A DNA stretch of 64,000 nucleotides from Thermoleophilum album (GTDB lineage Bacteria > Actinomycetota > Thermoleophilia > Solirubrobacterales > Thermoleophilaceae). The DNA lies in NCBI RefSeq assembly GCF_028867705.1, contig NZ_CP066171.1, positions 124,001 through 188,000 of the forward strand, given 5' to 3'. Below the pieces are notes generated by a model. It was not told the DNA's origin and did not search any database. It saw only the letters and a list, made by a program, of their open reading frames with translations. Positions 36,797-45,776 of this stretch are shown in pieces (position 1 is the first letter of the stretch; each line of letters begins with the position of its first letter). Position numbers and translations under genes: made by a program.

Positions 36797-38458
36797 TCAC
36801 AGCAGCGCGCCGGGGTTCATGATCCCGTGCGGATCGACGGCTCGCTTCGCCGCTCGCAGCGCTTGTGCGAAGGGTGCGGGCCGCTGCTGGCGGTAGCCGG
36901 GCAGGTGGTCGCGGCCCACCGCGTGGTGGTGGGTGACGGTGCCCCCGGCGTCGACGACGGCGCGCATCGCCGCCGCCTTGATCTCGTCCCACTGCCGCAG
37001 CTCCGCGCCCTTGCGTGCGGGAGCCAGAACCGTGAAGTAGGGCGCGCATCCGTCCCTGTAGAGGTGTGTAAGCCGGACCGTGACGAGGCCCGTGCCGCAC
37101 AGCGCCCGCACCGCTGCCGCTGTGGTCTCGACGACCGCGGTCACGAACGTGTCGAAGCGATCCCAGGTGACGGCGCTCTCGAACGTCTCGCAGATCACAC
37201 CTAGCCGCACCAACACGTCGCGCAGAGACGGCGCGCCGACGAAAGCGGCACGCCACGCCCCTTCCGCTTCGCCTGCCGCCTCGCCGGCGCTCGCTACCTC
37301 GCCACCAGCGTCCTGCAACAGCTCGAGCGCCCGTGCGAGCGGCCGCTCTTGCGGCTCCACCGCTGACTCGAAGCCCAGCACGCACAACGCTCGTCGCTCC
37401 GCCAGAGCCCCGGTGACGAACGCTTCTTCGCCGTCGACGACGCGCAGGTTCGCGGGTGCGAGCTCCGCCTGCACGAGCTGTCGCGCCGCGTCGGCTGCGC
37501 TCGCGAGCGATGGAAACGTCACGCTAGCGCGGGCGCGGAAGCGCGGTCGCGGGCGCACGCGCACCCACGCATGGGTGATCACGCCGAGCGTGCCCTCGGA
37601 GCCGAGCAGCAGGCGGTCGGGGCTCGGCCCGGCGCCCGAAGCCGGCAGGCGCCTGCTCTCCCATCGGCCGCTCGGCGTAACGGCGGCGATCGCCTCGACG
37701 TGGTCGTCGATGTGTTGCTCGAAGGTGGCGAAGTGCCCGGCGGCACGCGTCGCGATCCAGCCGCCCACCGTGGAGCGCTCGAACGACTGCGGAAAGAAGC
37801 GCAGGGTGAGACCGTGGGGACGAAGGAGATCCTCGACCAGCGGTCCGGGCGTGCCGGCGGCGAGGCAGGCGGCGCGCGATCGCTCGTCGAGATCGAGCAG
37901 ACCGACGAGCTTCTCGAGGTCGAGCGCGACGACGGCCGGGAACTGCTCGCAGCCGCGCGGCTCGACGCCACCGACCACGCTGGTCCCGCCGCCCCACGGG
38001 ATCAGCGCCGCGCGCTTGTGCGCGCACCACTGGACGATCGCTTCGACATCCGCTTCGCTGCGCGGGCGCGCCACGAGATCGGGGGCGTTGTCGAACTCGC
38101 CGCGCAGCGCGCGCACGAGATCGCGGTACGCCTGCCCGTAGGTGTGGGCGGCGCGGTCGGGTGCGGCGCTCGAGAAGAGGTGGGCGAGCGATGTGGGCGG
38201 ATCGAGTCGCGGCGGCGGCAGATCGACGCCGTCGAGGGCGACTGGGTCCTCGACCCACTCGGCGCCGAAGCCGAGCCGCTTACGTACCACCGCTTGCACG
38301 TCGGGGGCGATCGGCGGCGCCGGCAGCGGTGTCGCCCAACCCCAGCGCTGCTCTGCAGATTGTCGAACGGAGCTAGCGAGCGGGACGGCCGCAGCACCGT
38401 TCGTACCCTTGCGACCCGCCCGCTCTTCCGCTTCGTGAAGCCGTTGTTCGCTGGCCAC
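36797..38458 (-). CDS. FAD-linked oxidase, alkyl-DHAP synthase-like
   Basis: The 553-residue flavoprotein has a PCMH-type FAD domain (LIPWGGGTSVVGG, SFERSTVGGWIATRAAGH, LLLGSEGTLGVITHAW). Its C-terminal catalytic half ends GTVTHHHAVGRDHLPGY and MNPGALL, the pattern of alkyldihydroxyacetonephosphate synthase, which makes ether lipids. I took GTG 38458, preceded by GGGGAGGGAG; an ATG at 38530 would overlap the divergent dehydrogenase gene. Ether-lipid function is an inference from family resemblance. Confidence 0.83.
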   Translation of the reverse strand: MASEQRLHEAEERAGRKGTNGAAAVPLASSVRQSAEQRWGWATPLPAPPIAPDVQAVVRKRLGFGAEWVEDPVALDGVDLPPPRLDPPTSLAHLFSSAAPDRAAHTYGQAYRDLVRALRGEFDNAPDLVARPRSEADVEAIVQWCAHKRAALIPWGGGTSVVGGVEPRGCEQFPAVVALDLEKLVGLLDLDERSRAACLAAGTPGPLVEDLLRPHGLTLRFFPQSFERSTVGGWIATRAAGHFATFEQHIDDHVEAIAAVTPSGRWESRRLPASGAGPSPDRLLLGSEGTLGVITHAWVRVRPRPRFRARASVTFPSLASAADAARQLVQAELAPANLRVVDGEEAFVTGALAERRALCVLGFESAVEPQERPLARALELLQDAGGEVASAGEAAGEAEGAWRAAFVGAPSLRDVLVRLGVICETFESAVTWDRFDTFVTAVVETTAAAVRALCGTGLVTVRLTHLYRDGCAPYFTVLAPARKGAELRQWDEIKAAAMRAVVDAGGTVTHHHAVGRDHLPGYRQQRPAPFAQALRAAKRAVDPHGIMNPGALL

Positions 38459-38520
38459 GCTCCCTCCCCGTTTGCGCCAGATCTCACAATCGCGCGAAGG
38501 TCGGTACAGTTGCAGAACGG

Positions 38521-41500
38521 ATGTCCGCACCCGCCGCGACCGTCGCGATCGAGATGCCCCAGATGGGCGAATCGGTCACGGAGGGTACGGTCATCGCTTG
38601 GCGCAAGGAGGTCGGGGAGCGGGTCGAAGAGGGAGAGCCGCTCGTCGAGATCTCGACCGACAAGGTCGACGCCGAAGTACCAGCGCCAGCCTCGGGAACT
38701 CTCGTCAGCATCACCGTCGGTCCCGACGAAACGGTGCCCGTCGGCACCGTGCTCGGTGAGATCGCGACCGATGGGGGTGCCGTTCCCGCCGCGAGCGACC
38801 AAGGTGCCGGCGACGACGTCGCGGGCGCCGCGAGCGACGCAGCGACTGGCGGCGGTGCCGCCGGCGCTACGAGCGACGAAGCTCGGCGCGACGGCGAGAC
38901 GATCGAAGTCGAGCTGCCGCAGATGGGCGAGTCGGTGCAAGAGGGCACCGTCGTCGAGTGGCTCGTCAGCGTCGGCGACAAGGTCAGCAAGGGGCAGCCA
39001 CTCGTCGAGATTTCGACCGATAAGGTCGACGCCGAGGTCCCCGCACCCGCCGACGGAACCGTCACCGAGATCCTCGTCGAGAGCGACGAAACGGTGCCCG
39101 TCGGCACCGTCCTCTGCCGGCTAGCACCGGGCGCAGCCGCCGTCCCTGCGACCGCCGACGGCGGCGGCACGACCGCCGGGGCTGGCACCGCCGACCGCGA
39201 GGATGTACGGGCGTCGGCGCGGCGAGCGGCAACCACCGCCGGTGAGGGCAACGGCGCTCCCGCCACGCCCGTCGCTCGTCGCGTCGCCCAAGCTCACGGG
39301 ATCGACCTCGAGCGCATCAGCGGCAGCGGCCCCCGCGGTCGCATCACCAAGGACGACGTTTTGCGTGCAGCGGCTGCAAAGCAGGTGGACGGTGCGAGCG
39401 GAGACGGCGCTGTGGGCGACGGTGCTAGCGGCGCCACCGTCGAACCGCCTGCTGCAGCGGCCGCGACGCCGGGGTGGGCGGCTCGCGAGATCCCGCTGCG
39501 CGGACCGGCGGCGACGCTCGCCCGCTACATGGAGCGCAGCCGCTCGATCCCAACAGCGACGAGCTTCCGCACGATCGAGGTCGACGAGCTCGACCGGCGC
39601 CGGCGCCAGTTCAAAGCTGCCGGCCAGCGCCTGTCGTTTACACATCTCATCGCTTGGGCGATCGTGCGCGCGGCGCGCGACTGGCCGGTGATGGCGCACT
39701 CCTACGCCGAGCGCGACGGCAAGCCGGTCAGACGGGTTCCGACCACGGTGAGTCTCGGAATCGCGGTCGACGTCGAGCGCCGCGACGGCACACGCTCGCT
39801 CCTCGTTCCGGTCATCCGCGACGCCAGCGAGCTCGACTTCCCGACCTTCCGCCAGCGCTACGACGAGCTCATCGCCGGTGCGCGTGACGGCACGCTGCCC
39901 CCCGACGCCTACCAGGGAGCGAACATCACGCTCACCAACCCCGGGGGCATCGGCACGGTTGCGTCGGTCCCGCGCCTGATGGAGGGGCAGGGGACGATCG
40001 TCGCCGCCGGGGCGATCGGATACCCGCCCGGTCTGCGCAAGGTGCCGCAGGAGCGGCTGCGCGAGCTCGGGGTCAGCAAGGTGATGACGCTGACCTCCAC
40101 CTACGACCACCGCGTGATCCAGGGCGCCGAGTCCGGGTCGTTCCTCGCTCGTATCGACGAGCTGCTGCAGGGCGGCGACGGTTTCTACGAGCGCATCGCC
40201 GAGGAGCTAGGGGTCGAGCTGCCCGACAAGGCGGCGGAGCGCGAGGCGCCCGTGACCGCCGACGAGCCCGTGCCGGCAGCGGTCAAGCCGGCCGCACCGG
40301 AGATGCCCGACGAGGCGCTGATGCAAGCGGTGCAGGCGGCGACGTCGGTCGTCAAGGCGCACCGCATGCACGGGCACCTGGCCGCGCGTCTCGACCCGCT
40401 CGGCTCCGAGCCCGTCGGCGACCCGGCGCTCGACCCAGCGACCGTCAACCTCACCCCCGAGTTGATGGAGCAGATCCCGGCGCGGATCCTGCGTGTCGCC
40501 GTGCCCGGCGACACCTTCGCCGACGCGCTGCCGCACCTGCGCGAGACCTACTGCGGCACGATCGCCTACGAGATCGAACACATCTCCGATCACGGCCAGC
40601 GCGTGTGGCTGCGTCAGGCGATCGAGTCGGGACGCTTCCGCAAGCCGCTCGCGGCCGAGTACAAGCGGCAGCTTTTCGAACGGCTCGCCCAGGTCGAAGC
40701 GCTCGAGCAGTACCTGCGCCGCTCGTTCCTCGGCCAGAAGCAGTTCTCGATCGAGGGTCTCGACATGCTCGTGCCGATGCTCGACGAGACGATCGAGCTG
40801 GCGGCTCAGAACGGGGCGCGCGAGGTCGTGCTCGGCATGGCCCACCGTGGTCGCCTCAACGTGCTCGCGCACATCGTCGGGCGGCCTTACCGCGAGATCC
40901 TCGCCGAGTTCGAAGCGGAGCGCACGCCGACCGTCGACACCGCCGCTCCCGAGGGCGGCACCGGCGACGTCAAGTACCACTACGGCGCCTCCGGCGTGCG
41001 CCGCAGCGCCAGCGGCAAAGAGGTCACCGTCACGCTCTCGCCCAACCCGAGCCACCTCGAATTTGTCGATCCGGTCGTCGAAGGTCGTGCTCGTGCCGAC
41101 CAAAGCGATCGTCGCGGACCGCGCCTACGCCGTGACCCGACCGCCGTCGTGCCCGTGCTCATCCACGGCGACGCGGTGTTCCCCGCGCAGGGGATCGTCG
41201 CCGAGACGCTCAACCTCTCCGGCCTCGACGGTTACACCACCGGCGGCACGATCCATCTGATCGCCAACAACCAGCTCGGCTTCACCACCGAGCCTCACGA
41301 CGGACGCTCGACCCGGTACGCCTCCGACCTGGCGAAAGGCTTCGACATCCCTGTCATCCACGTCAACGCCGACGACGTCGAGGCGTGCATCGCGGCGGTG
41401 CGGCTGGCGTTCGCCTACCGCGCCCGCTTCGGCCGCGACGTTCTGATCGACGTCGTCGGTTACCGACGCCACGGCCACAACGAGACCGACGAGCCCGCCT

Positions 41501-42996
41501 ACACCCAGCCTGAAATGTACGAGCGGATCCGCAAGCACCCGCCGGTGCGGCGGATCTACGCCGAGCGGCTGGAGCGCGAGCAGGTGCTGCAGGCGGGCGA
41601 GGCGGACGCGATCTATCAGCGTGCTCTCGATCGGATCGCCGCCGAGCACGAAGAGCTGCGCTCGAGCGCCGGGCGGGGCGACACCGAAGTCGAGAGCGCC
41701 GCGGCCCGGACAGCCGAGCTCGAGCAAACGATGAGTCGCGAACCGCGCACCTCGGTGGATCGCGAGCTACTCGAGCGGCTCAACGAAGAGCTCTTGCGGG
41801 TGCCCGAAGGGTTCGAGGTCAACCGCAAACTGCGTCCGTTCCTCGAGCGCCGACGGCGGGCGTTCGCCGAGCCCGACGGCACGGTCGATTGGGCTCACGC
41901 CGAGGCGCTCGCCTTCGCGTCGCTGCTCGCGCTCGGCATTCCGGTGCGACTGACCGGGCAGGACACGCTGCGCGGCACCTTCAGCCAGCGCCACTTGGCT
42001 CTCTACGACGCGCGCACCGGCGAGCGCTGGATTCCGATCCAGAACCTGAGCCTCGCGCACGCGCCAATGGAGGTGCACAACAGTCCGCTATCGGAGGCGG
42101 CCTGCCTCGGCTTCGAGTACGGCTACAGCGTCCAGGCGCAAGACGCGCTCGTGCTCTGGGAGGCGCAGTTCGGCGACTTCGTTAACGCCGCCCAGGTGAT
42201 CGTCGACCAGTTCATTGTCTCGGGGCTGGCGAAGTGGGGCCAGACGTCGCGCCTGACGCTGCTCCTGCCGCACGGTTACGAGGGCGCCGGACCGGAGCAC
42301 TCGAGCGCGCGGCCCGAGCGCTTCCTGCAGCTCGCCGCCGAGGGCAACATCCGTGTGGCCAACTGCACGACGCCGGCGCAGTACTTCCACCTGTTGCGAC
42401 GGCAGGCGCTGACTTCGGTTGTGCGCCCGCTGATCGTGCTGACGCCGAAGAGCCTGCTCCGCCACCCGCAGTGCGTGTCGACCGTCGACGAGCTCGCGAA
42501 CGGCAGCTTCCAGCGAGTGATCGACGATCCGCTCGTGGCGCCGCCAGGGTCGCCGCCCGACGACGCGCACCCGATCGCGCGCGACAAGGTCCGCAAGCTG
42601 GTGCTCTGCTCGGGCAAGATCTACTACGAGATCCAGGGGCACGAGCAGCGACTGCAACAGGACCACATCGCGGTCGCGCGCATCGAGCTGCTCTATCCGT
42701 TCCCCGAACGGATCATCTCCGAGCTGATGGCGAGCTACCCGAACCTCGAGCGGGTCGTCTGGGTGCAGGAGGAGCCGCGGAACATGGGGGCCCGCGGTTA
42801 CATGCGTAGGCGGATGGCGAAGATCCTGCCAGAGCACCTCTCTTACGACTATGTGGGGCGACAGCTCCGGGCCGCCCCGGGCGAGGGCTACGCAGTGGCA
42901 CACCGCCGCGAACAGGCGCGGATAGTGCGCGTCGCCCTCGACCTCGAAGAGGACACGCTCGAGCCCGACATCTCAGCCCAGCGGCCGGTGCTGTGA
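38521..42996 (+). CDS. kgd: Single-chain 2-oxoglutarate dehydrogenase: two lipoyl domains + PSBD + E2 + E1
   Basis: This 1491-residue TCA-cycle enzyme has lipoyl domain 1 at about 8-84 (STDKVDA, Lys48) and lipoyl domain 2 at about 127-203 (Lys168). A peripheral-subunit-binding domain follows at about 247-285 (ATPVARRVAQAHGIDL, GPRGRITKDDV). The succinyltransferase core is at about 320-560 with catalytic DHRVIQG (His530). The E1o part runs from about 590, with the thiamine-diphosphate motif GDA at 883 and NN at 916-917. Mycobacterial Kgd has an E2 core fused to E1 but no lipoyl domain; here the complete E2 is present. E3 is not encoded nearby. Confidence 0.93.
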   Translation: MSAPAATVAIEMPQMGESVTEGTVIAWRKEVGERVEEGEPLVEISTDKVDAEVPAPASGTLVSITVGPDETVPVGTVLGEIATDGGAVPAASDQGAGDDVAGAASDAATGGGAAGATSDEARRDGETIEVELPQMGESVQEGTVVEWLVSVGDKVSKGQPLVEISTDKVDAEVPAPADGTVTEILVESDETVPVGTVLCRLAPGAAAVPATADGGGTTAGAGTADREDVRASARRAATTAGEGNGAPATPVARRVAQAHGIDLERISGSGPRGRITKDDVLRAAAAKQVDGASGDGAVGDGASGATVEPPAAAAATPGWAAREIPLRGPAATLARYMERSRSIPTATSFRTIEVDELDRRRRQFKAAGQRLSFTHLIAWAIVRAARDWPVMAHSYAERDGKPVRRVPTTVSLGIAVDVERRDGTRSLLVPVIRDASELDFPTFRQRYDELIAGARDGTLPPDAYQGANITLTNPGGIGTVASVPRLMEGQGTIVAAGAIGYPPGLRKVPQERLRELGVSKVMTLTSTYDHRVIQGAESGSFLARIDELLQGGDGFYERIAEELGVELPDKAAEREAPVTADEPVPAAVKPAAPEMPDEALMQAVQAATSVVKAHRMHGHLAARLDPLGSEPVGDPALDPATVNLTPELMEQIPARILRVAVPGDTFADALPHLRETYCGTIAYEIEHISDHGQRVWLRQAIESGRFRKPLAAEYKRQLFERLAQVEALEQYLRRSFLGQKQFSIEGLDMLVPMLDETIELAAQNGAREVVLGMAHRGRLNVLAHIVGRPYREILAEFEAERTPTVDTAAPEGGTGDVKYHYGASGVRRSASGKEVTVTLSPNPSHLEFVDPVVEGRARADQSDRRGPRLRRDPTAVVPVLIHGDAVFPAQGIVAETLNLSGLDGYTTGGTIHLIANNQLGFTTEPHDGRSTRYASDLAKGFDIPVIHVNADDVEACIAAVRLAFAYRARFGRDVLIDVVGYRRHGHNETDEPAYTQPEMYERIRKHPPVRRIYAERLEREQVLQAGEADAIYQRALDRIAAEHEELRSSAGRGDTEVESAAARTAELEQTMSREPRTSVDRELLERLNEELLRVPEGFEVNRKLRPFLERRRRAFAEPDGTVDWAHAEALAFASLLALGIPVRLTGQDTLRGTFSQRHLALYDARTGERWIPIQNLSLAHAPMEVHNSPLSEAACLGFEYGYSVQAQDALVLWEAQFGDFVNAAQVIVDQFIVSGLAKWGQTSRLTLLLPHGYEGAGPEHSSARPERFLQLAAEGNIRVANCTTPAQYFHLLRRQALTSVVRPLIVLTPKSLLRHPQCVSTVDELANGSFQRVIDDPLVAPPGSPPDDAHPIARDKVRKLVLCSGKIYYEIQGHEQRLQQDHIAVARIELLYPFPERIISELMASYPNLERVVWVQEEPRNMGARGYMRRRMAKILPEHLSYDYVGRQLRAAPGEGYAVAHRREQARIVRVALDLEEDTLEPDISAQRPVL

Positions 42997-44018
42997 GCGG
43001 CGAGCGACGTCGCGACCTCGCCCGCGCCGACCGCATCATGCCGGGCCTCTGGCGGCTGCGCTTGCCGCTGCCGTGGCCCGGGGTGCCGCATTGCAACGCT
43101 TGGGCGATCGCCGCCGGCGACGGTGTGGTGCTGGTTGACACCGGCATGTACGAGGCCGGTTCGTTGCGCCAGCTGGAGCTCGCTCTCGAGCAGGCGCGTT
43201 TGCGTCTCGAGCACATCCGCCTCGTCGTCTGCACACACGCCCACTCCGACCACTACGGGCTAGCCGGGCCGATCGTCGACCGCGCGGGTTGCGAGCTTTG
43301 GATGCACCCCGACCATGCCCACCTCACCAAGGCGGTCGCCGACCCTGAACGCGCCTTTCAGCTGCGCCTCGAGGTAGCGCGTCAGAGCGGCGTGCCCGAG
43401 CACCTTCTGCGCGCTTACGAGGAACGGCGCAAGGGCGATACCCCAGGCGTGGCGCGTGTGGTGTTGCCCGACCGCGAGCTCGTCGACGGTGTCGAGGTCG
43501 AAACCGACCTCGGCACGTGGCGCGTGTACGAAACGCCCGGCCACGCGCCCTCGCACGTAGTGCTGCACCAGCCCGAGCGGCGCTTGCTCCTCTCCGGCGA
43601 CCATCTGCTCGGCCGCGTTTCTCTTTACTACGACTACGGCTACACACCCGACCCGGCAGGCGAGTTCCTGCGCAGCCTCGACGTGGTGGAGCCCCTCGAC
43701 GTCGGTCTTGTGTTGCCTGGGCACGGGCGGCCCTTCCGCGATGCCGCCGCTCTGATCGACGCCAATCGCCGCACCGTGCACGAGCGGATCGAGCGCGTGC
43801 GCGCGACGATCGCTGGCGAGGAGATCACGCCCTTCGAGATCGTCGCGCGGATCCTCGGCGAAGCTCCGCGCAACGAGTATGTGATCAGCTGGGTGTTGTC
43901 AGAGACGCTCTGCTACCTCCGCTACCTCGAGGTGCGTGGCGCAGCCGAGTGCGCCGAGCGCGACGGGCAGCGCTACTGGCGCACGGTTCCGAGCGCCGCG
44001 CCGGGTGCGCGGGTCTGA
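42993..44018 (+). CDS. Metallo-beta-lactamase-fold hydrolase
   Basis: This 341-residue MBL-fold hydrolase has the metal motif THAHSDHYGLAG, a downstream His in YETPGHAPSHVV, Asp in LLSGDHLLG and His in LPGHGRPF. It resembles glyoxalase-II-like thioesterases with an extra C-terminal helical domain. It overlaps the end of the 2-oxoglutarate dehydrogenase gene by 4 nt, so the two are co-expressed. A thioesterase role on an acyl-CoA or acyl-lipoyl side product is possible but not shown. Confidence 0.87.
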   Translation: MSGERRRDLARADRIMPGLWRLRLPLPWPGVPHCNAWAIAAGDGVVLVDTGMYEAGSLRQLELALEQARLRLEHIRLVVCTHAHSDHYGLAGPIVDRAGCELWMHPDHAHLTKAVADPERAFQLRLEVARQSGVPEHLLRAYEERRKGDTPGVARVVLPDRELVDGVEVETDLGTWRVYETPGHAPSHVVLHQPERRLLLSGDHLLGRVSLYYDYGYTPDPAGEFLRSLDVVEPLDVGLVLPGHGRPFRDAAALIDANRRTVHERIERVRATIAGEEITPFEIVARILGEAPRNEYVISWVLSETLCYLRYLEVRGAAECAERDGQRYWRTVPSAAPGARV

Positions 44019-44025
44019 GGCATTC

Positions 44026-44922
44026 CTAGACGATGGTTTCAGCGCGCGTCCAGGGATGGGCGGCCCGCAGAGCTGCCAGGATCGCCCGCGTCGCCGTCGA
44101 GCGGTTGAGGGTGTAGAAGTGGATGCCGGGCGCGCCGCGTGCCAGCAGGTCGGCGCACTGCAAAGTCGCGTAGGCGACACCGAGCTCGGCCACCGCCTCA
44201 GGGTCGTCACTGCGGGCGCGCAGCTCGCGTTCGAGCGAGCGCGGAATCGACGCCCCACACATGCCGGTGATCGTCTTGATCTGCTTGTAGTTGGTGATCG
44301 GCATGATGCCGGGGATGATCGGCACGTCGATACCGTGGGCGCGCGCTTCGTCGACGAAATCGAAGTAGAGGGCGTTGTCGAAGAACAGCTGCGTGATCAG
44401 GAAGCTTGCGCCGGCCTCGACCTTCTGGCGCGCATAGCGCAGGTCCTCTTCGAGGCTCTCGGCTTCGGGGTGGACCTCGGGGAAACAGGCGGCACCGACA
44501 CAGAAGTCGTAGTTCGACGTGATCAGCCTGATCAGTTCGACCGAGTAGCGCAAACCCTGCGGGTGCGGTCGCCACTCCGTCTCGCCACGCGGCGGATCGC
44601 CGCGCAGAGCGAGGATGTTCTCGATGCCGGCTTGTTCAAGCTCGTCGAGTATTTCGCGCAGCCGCGAGACCGGCTCGCCGACGCACGAGAGGTGCGCCAT
44701 CGCCTCGATTCCGAGGTCCTGTTTCATCCACTTGGTGACCTCGACCGTGCGTTCGCGCGTCGACCCGCCGGCACCGTAGGTGACGGAAACAAAATCAGGT
44801 CGGTCGGCCTGCAGGACCGCGATCGTGTCCTCGAGTTGGCGCTGTCCTTCGTCGGTGCGCGGCGGAAAGAACTCGAACGAAAAGACCGGTCGCCGCTCGC
44901 GGAGGATCTGGTCGATGCGCAT
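44026..44922 (-). CDS. metF: Methylenetetrahydrofolate reductase MetF
   Basis: This 298-residue flavoenzyme reduces methylene-THF to methyl-THF for methionine synthesis. Family signatures are FSFEFFPPRTDEG at the start, VSVTYGAGGSTRERT, AHLSCVG, ILALRGDPP and CFPEVHPEA. ATG 44922 is set by the conserved N-terminus. It is convergent with the MBL gene, 7 bp apart, and starts 10 bp after the stop of a small upstream gene. Confidence 0.96.
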   Translation of the reverse strand: MRIDQILRERRPVFSFEFFPPRTDEGQRQLEDTIAVLQADRPDFVSVTYGAGGSTRERTVEVTKWMKQDLGIEAMAHLSCVGEPVSRLREILDELEQAGIENILALRGDPPRGETEWRPHPQGLRYSVELIRLITSNYDFCVGAACFPEVHPEAESLEEDLRYARQKVEAGASFLITQLFFDNALYFDFVDEARAHGIDVPIIPGIMPITNYKQIKTITGMCGASIPRSLERELRARSDDPEAVAELGVAYATLQCADLLARGAPGIHFYTLNRSTATRAILAALRAAHPWTRAETIV

Positions 44923-44932
44923 CGCCGAGAGA

Positions 44933-45394
44933 CTAGTGGGGCGCGTCGAGTCCCGCTCGCTCCGCGAGCGCAGCGAGCGCCGCTGCGAGCGTGCCAGGGC
45001 TCGTGAGTGCACGGCGCCGCCAGCGGCCCACGAACGGCAGCACCGTGCCGTCGGCGCGGACGTCGATGCCGCACGCTTCGCACCCCGGCCGGCGCAACTC
45101 GATGCGCGCGACGACGAGCTGCGAACGGTCGATCGCCCGCGTGAGTCGACCGACGAGCAGCGGCGTGCGGGCGGAACGCGCGGCCGCGAGCGCCTCCTCT
45201 CCCAGCTCGGCGAGCCGCGCAAGCGCGGAGCTCTCGGACGCGCAGACCTCGCGCCGCACGCTGCTCCCGAGGCGCGCGATCAATCGCGGTTTGCGCCTAC
45301 TGCACACCGAGGCGACCAACGCTAGTCGCGAGTGCGGCCGCGATCCCGCGTAGTCGCGGTGTCGCCGCGGGCTTACCGCACTGCGATCGGACAT
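44933..45394 (-). CDS. Possible small protein upstream of metF
   Basis: The 153-residue frame from ATG 45394 has an Arg/Ser-rich start and a more protein-like second half: ALARLAELGEEALAAARSAR, then VVARIELRRPGCEACGIDVRADGTVLPF with a CxxC. Nothing was recognised. The 10-bp spacing to metF suggests co-transcription if it is real. Confidence 0.4.
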   Translation of the reverse strand: MSDRSAVSPRRHRDYAGSRPHSRLALVASVCSRRKPRLIARLGSSVRREVCASESSALARLAELGEEALAAARSARTPLLVGRLTRAIDRSQLVVARIELRRPGCEACGIDVRADGTVLPFVGRWRRRALTSPGTLAAALAALAERAGLDAPH

Positions 45395-45692
45395 CTGTCG
45401 AACTGCCTCCGCGGAACCTCCCGGGTTAGGTTCCCCGTGCCGTAATTGCAAAGTGAAAACGTTTACTCGGGCGACTCGATCCGGGCGGGACGACAACGTG
45501 TGAGGGAGCACCACTAGGCACCGGGCACCGCCGAACCACGGCCGACACAGATCTCGTTCAAGCGTATCTGCGGGACTAAGCGGCCAAAAGACTGTCGACG
45601 GGGGTACCGGCGACCAGCTAGAGGGTCGCCGAACAAGCCGAAACTGGCGCCGCAGCCGGAGGCGGGACCGGTGGGCGCCCTTTCGGGATGTG
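45395..45692. other. Intergenic region with a 7-bp hairpin, no gene
   Basis: No reading frame is supported here. GGAACCT (45413-45419) and AGGTTCC (45428-45434) form a hairpin just upstream of the small gene preceding metF. Upstream lies a relatively AT-rich stretch around TGCAAAGTGAAAACGTTTAC (about 45447-45466) that could hold the promoter. I could not match it to a known riboswitch. Confidence 0.4.
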
Positions 45693-45724
45693 GCTGCGGC
45701 CGGCGCGCAAGCGCCGGCCGCAGC
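45693..45724 (-). terminator. Strong hairpin downstream of citrate synthase
   Basis: A perfect 14-bp GC stem (GCTGCGGCCGGCGC and its complement) with a GCAA tetraloop lies 52 bp beyond the citrate synthase stop. No U-run follows, so termination may be Rho-assisted or the hairpin may protect the mRNA end. Confidence 0.65.
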
Positions 45725-45776
45725 TCGTTCGGGCGTGCGCTGCGCGAGCGTTGCAGCCCGCTGCGTGTAGGCACGC

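Noticed and set aside
41080-41160. Possible compensated frameshift in the E1 part of the 2-oxoglutarate dehydrogenase (Arg-rich stretch after VDPVVEGRARADQ)
   Set aside because: The segment resumes directly with PTAVVPVLIHGDA in the same frame and other frames carry nothing E1-like. It is a variable loop, not a frameshift.
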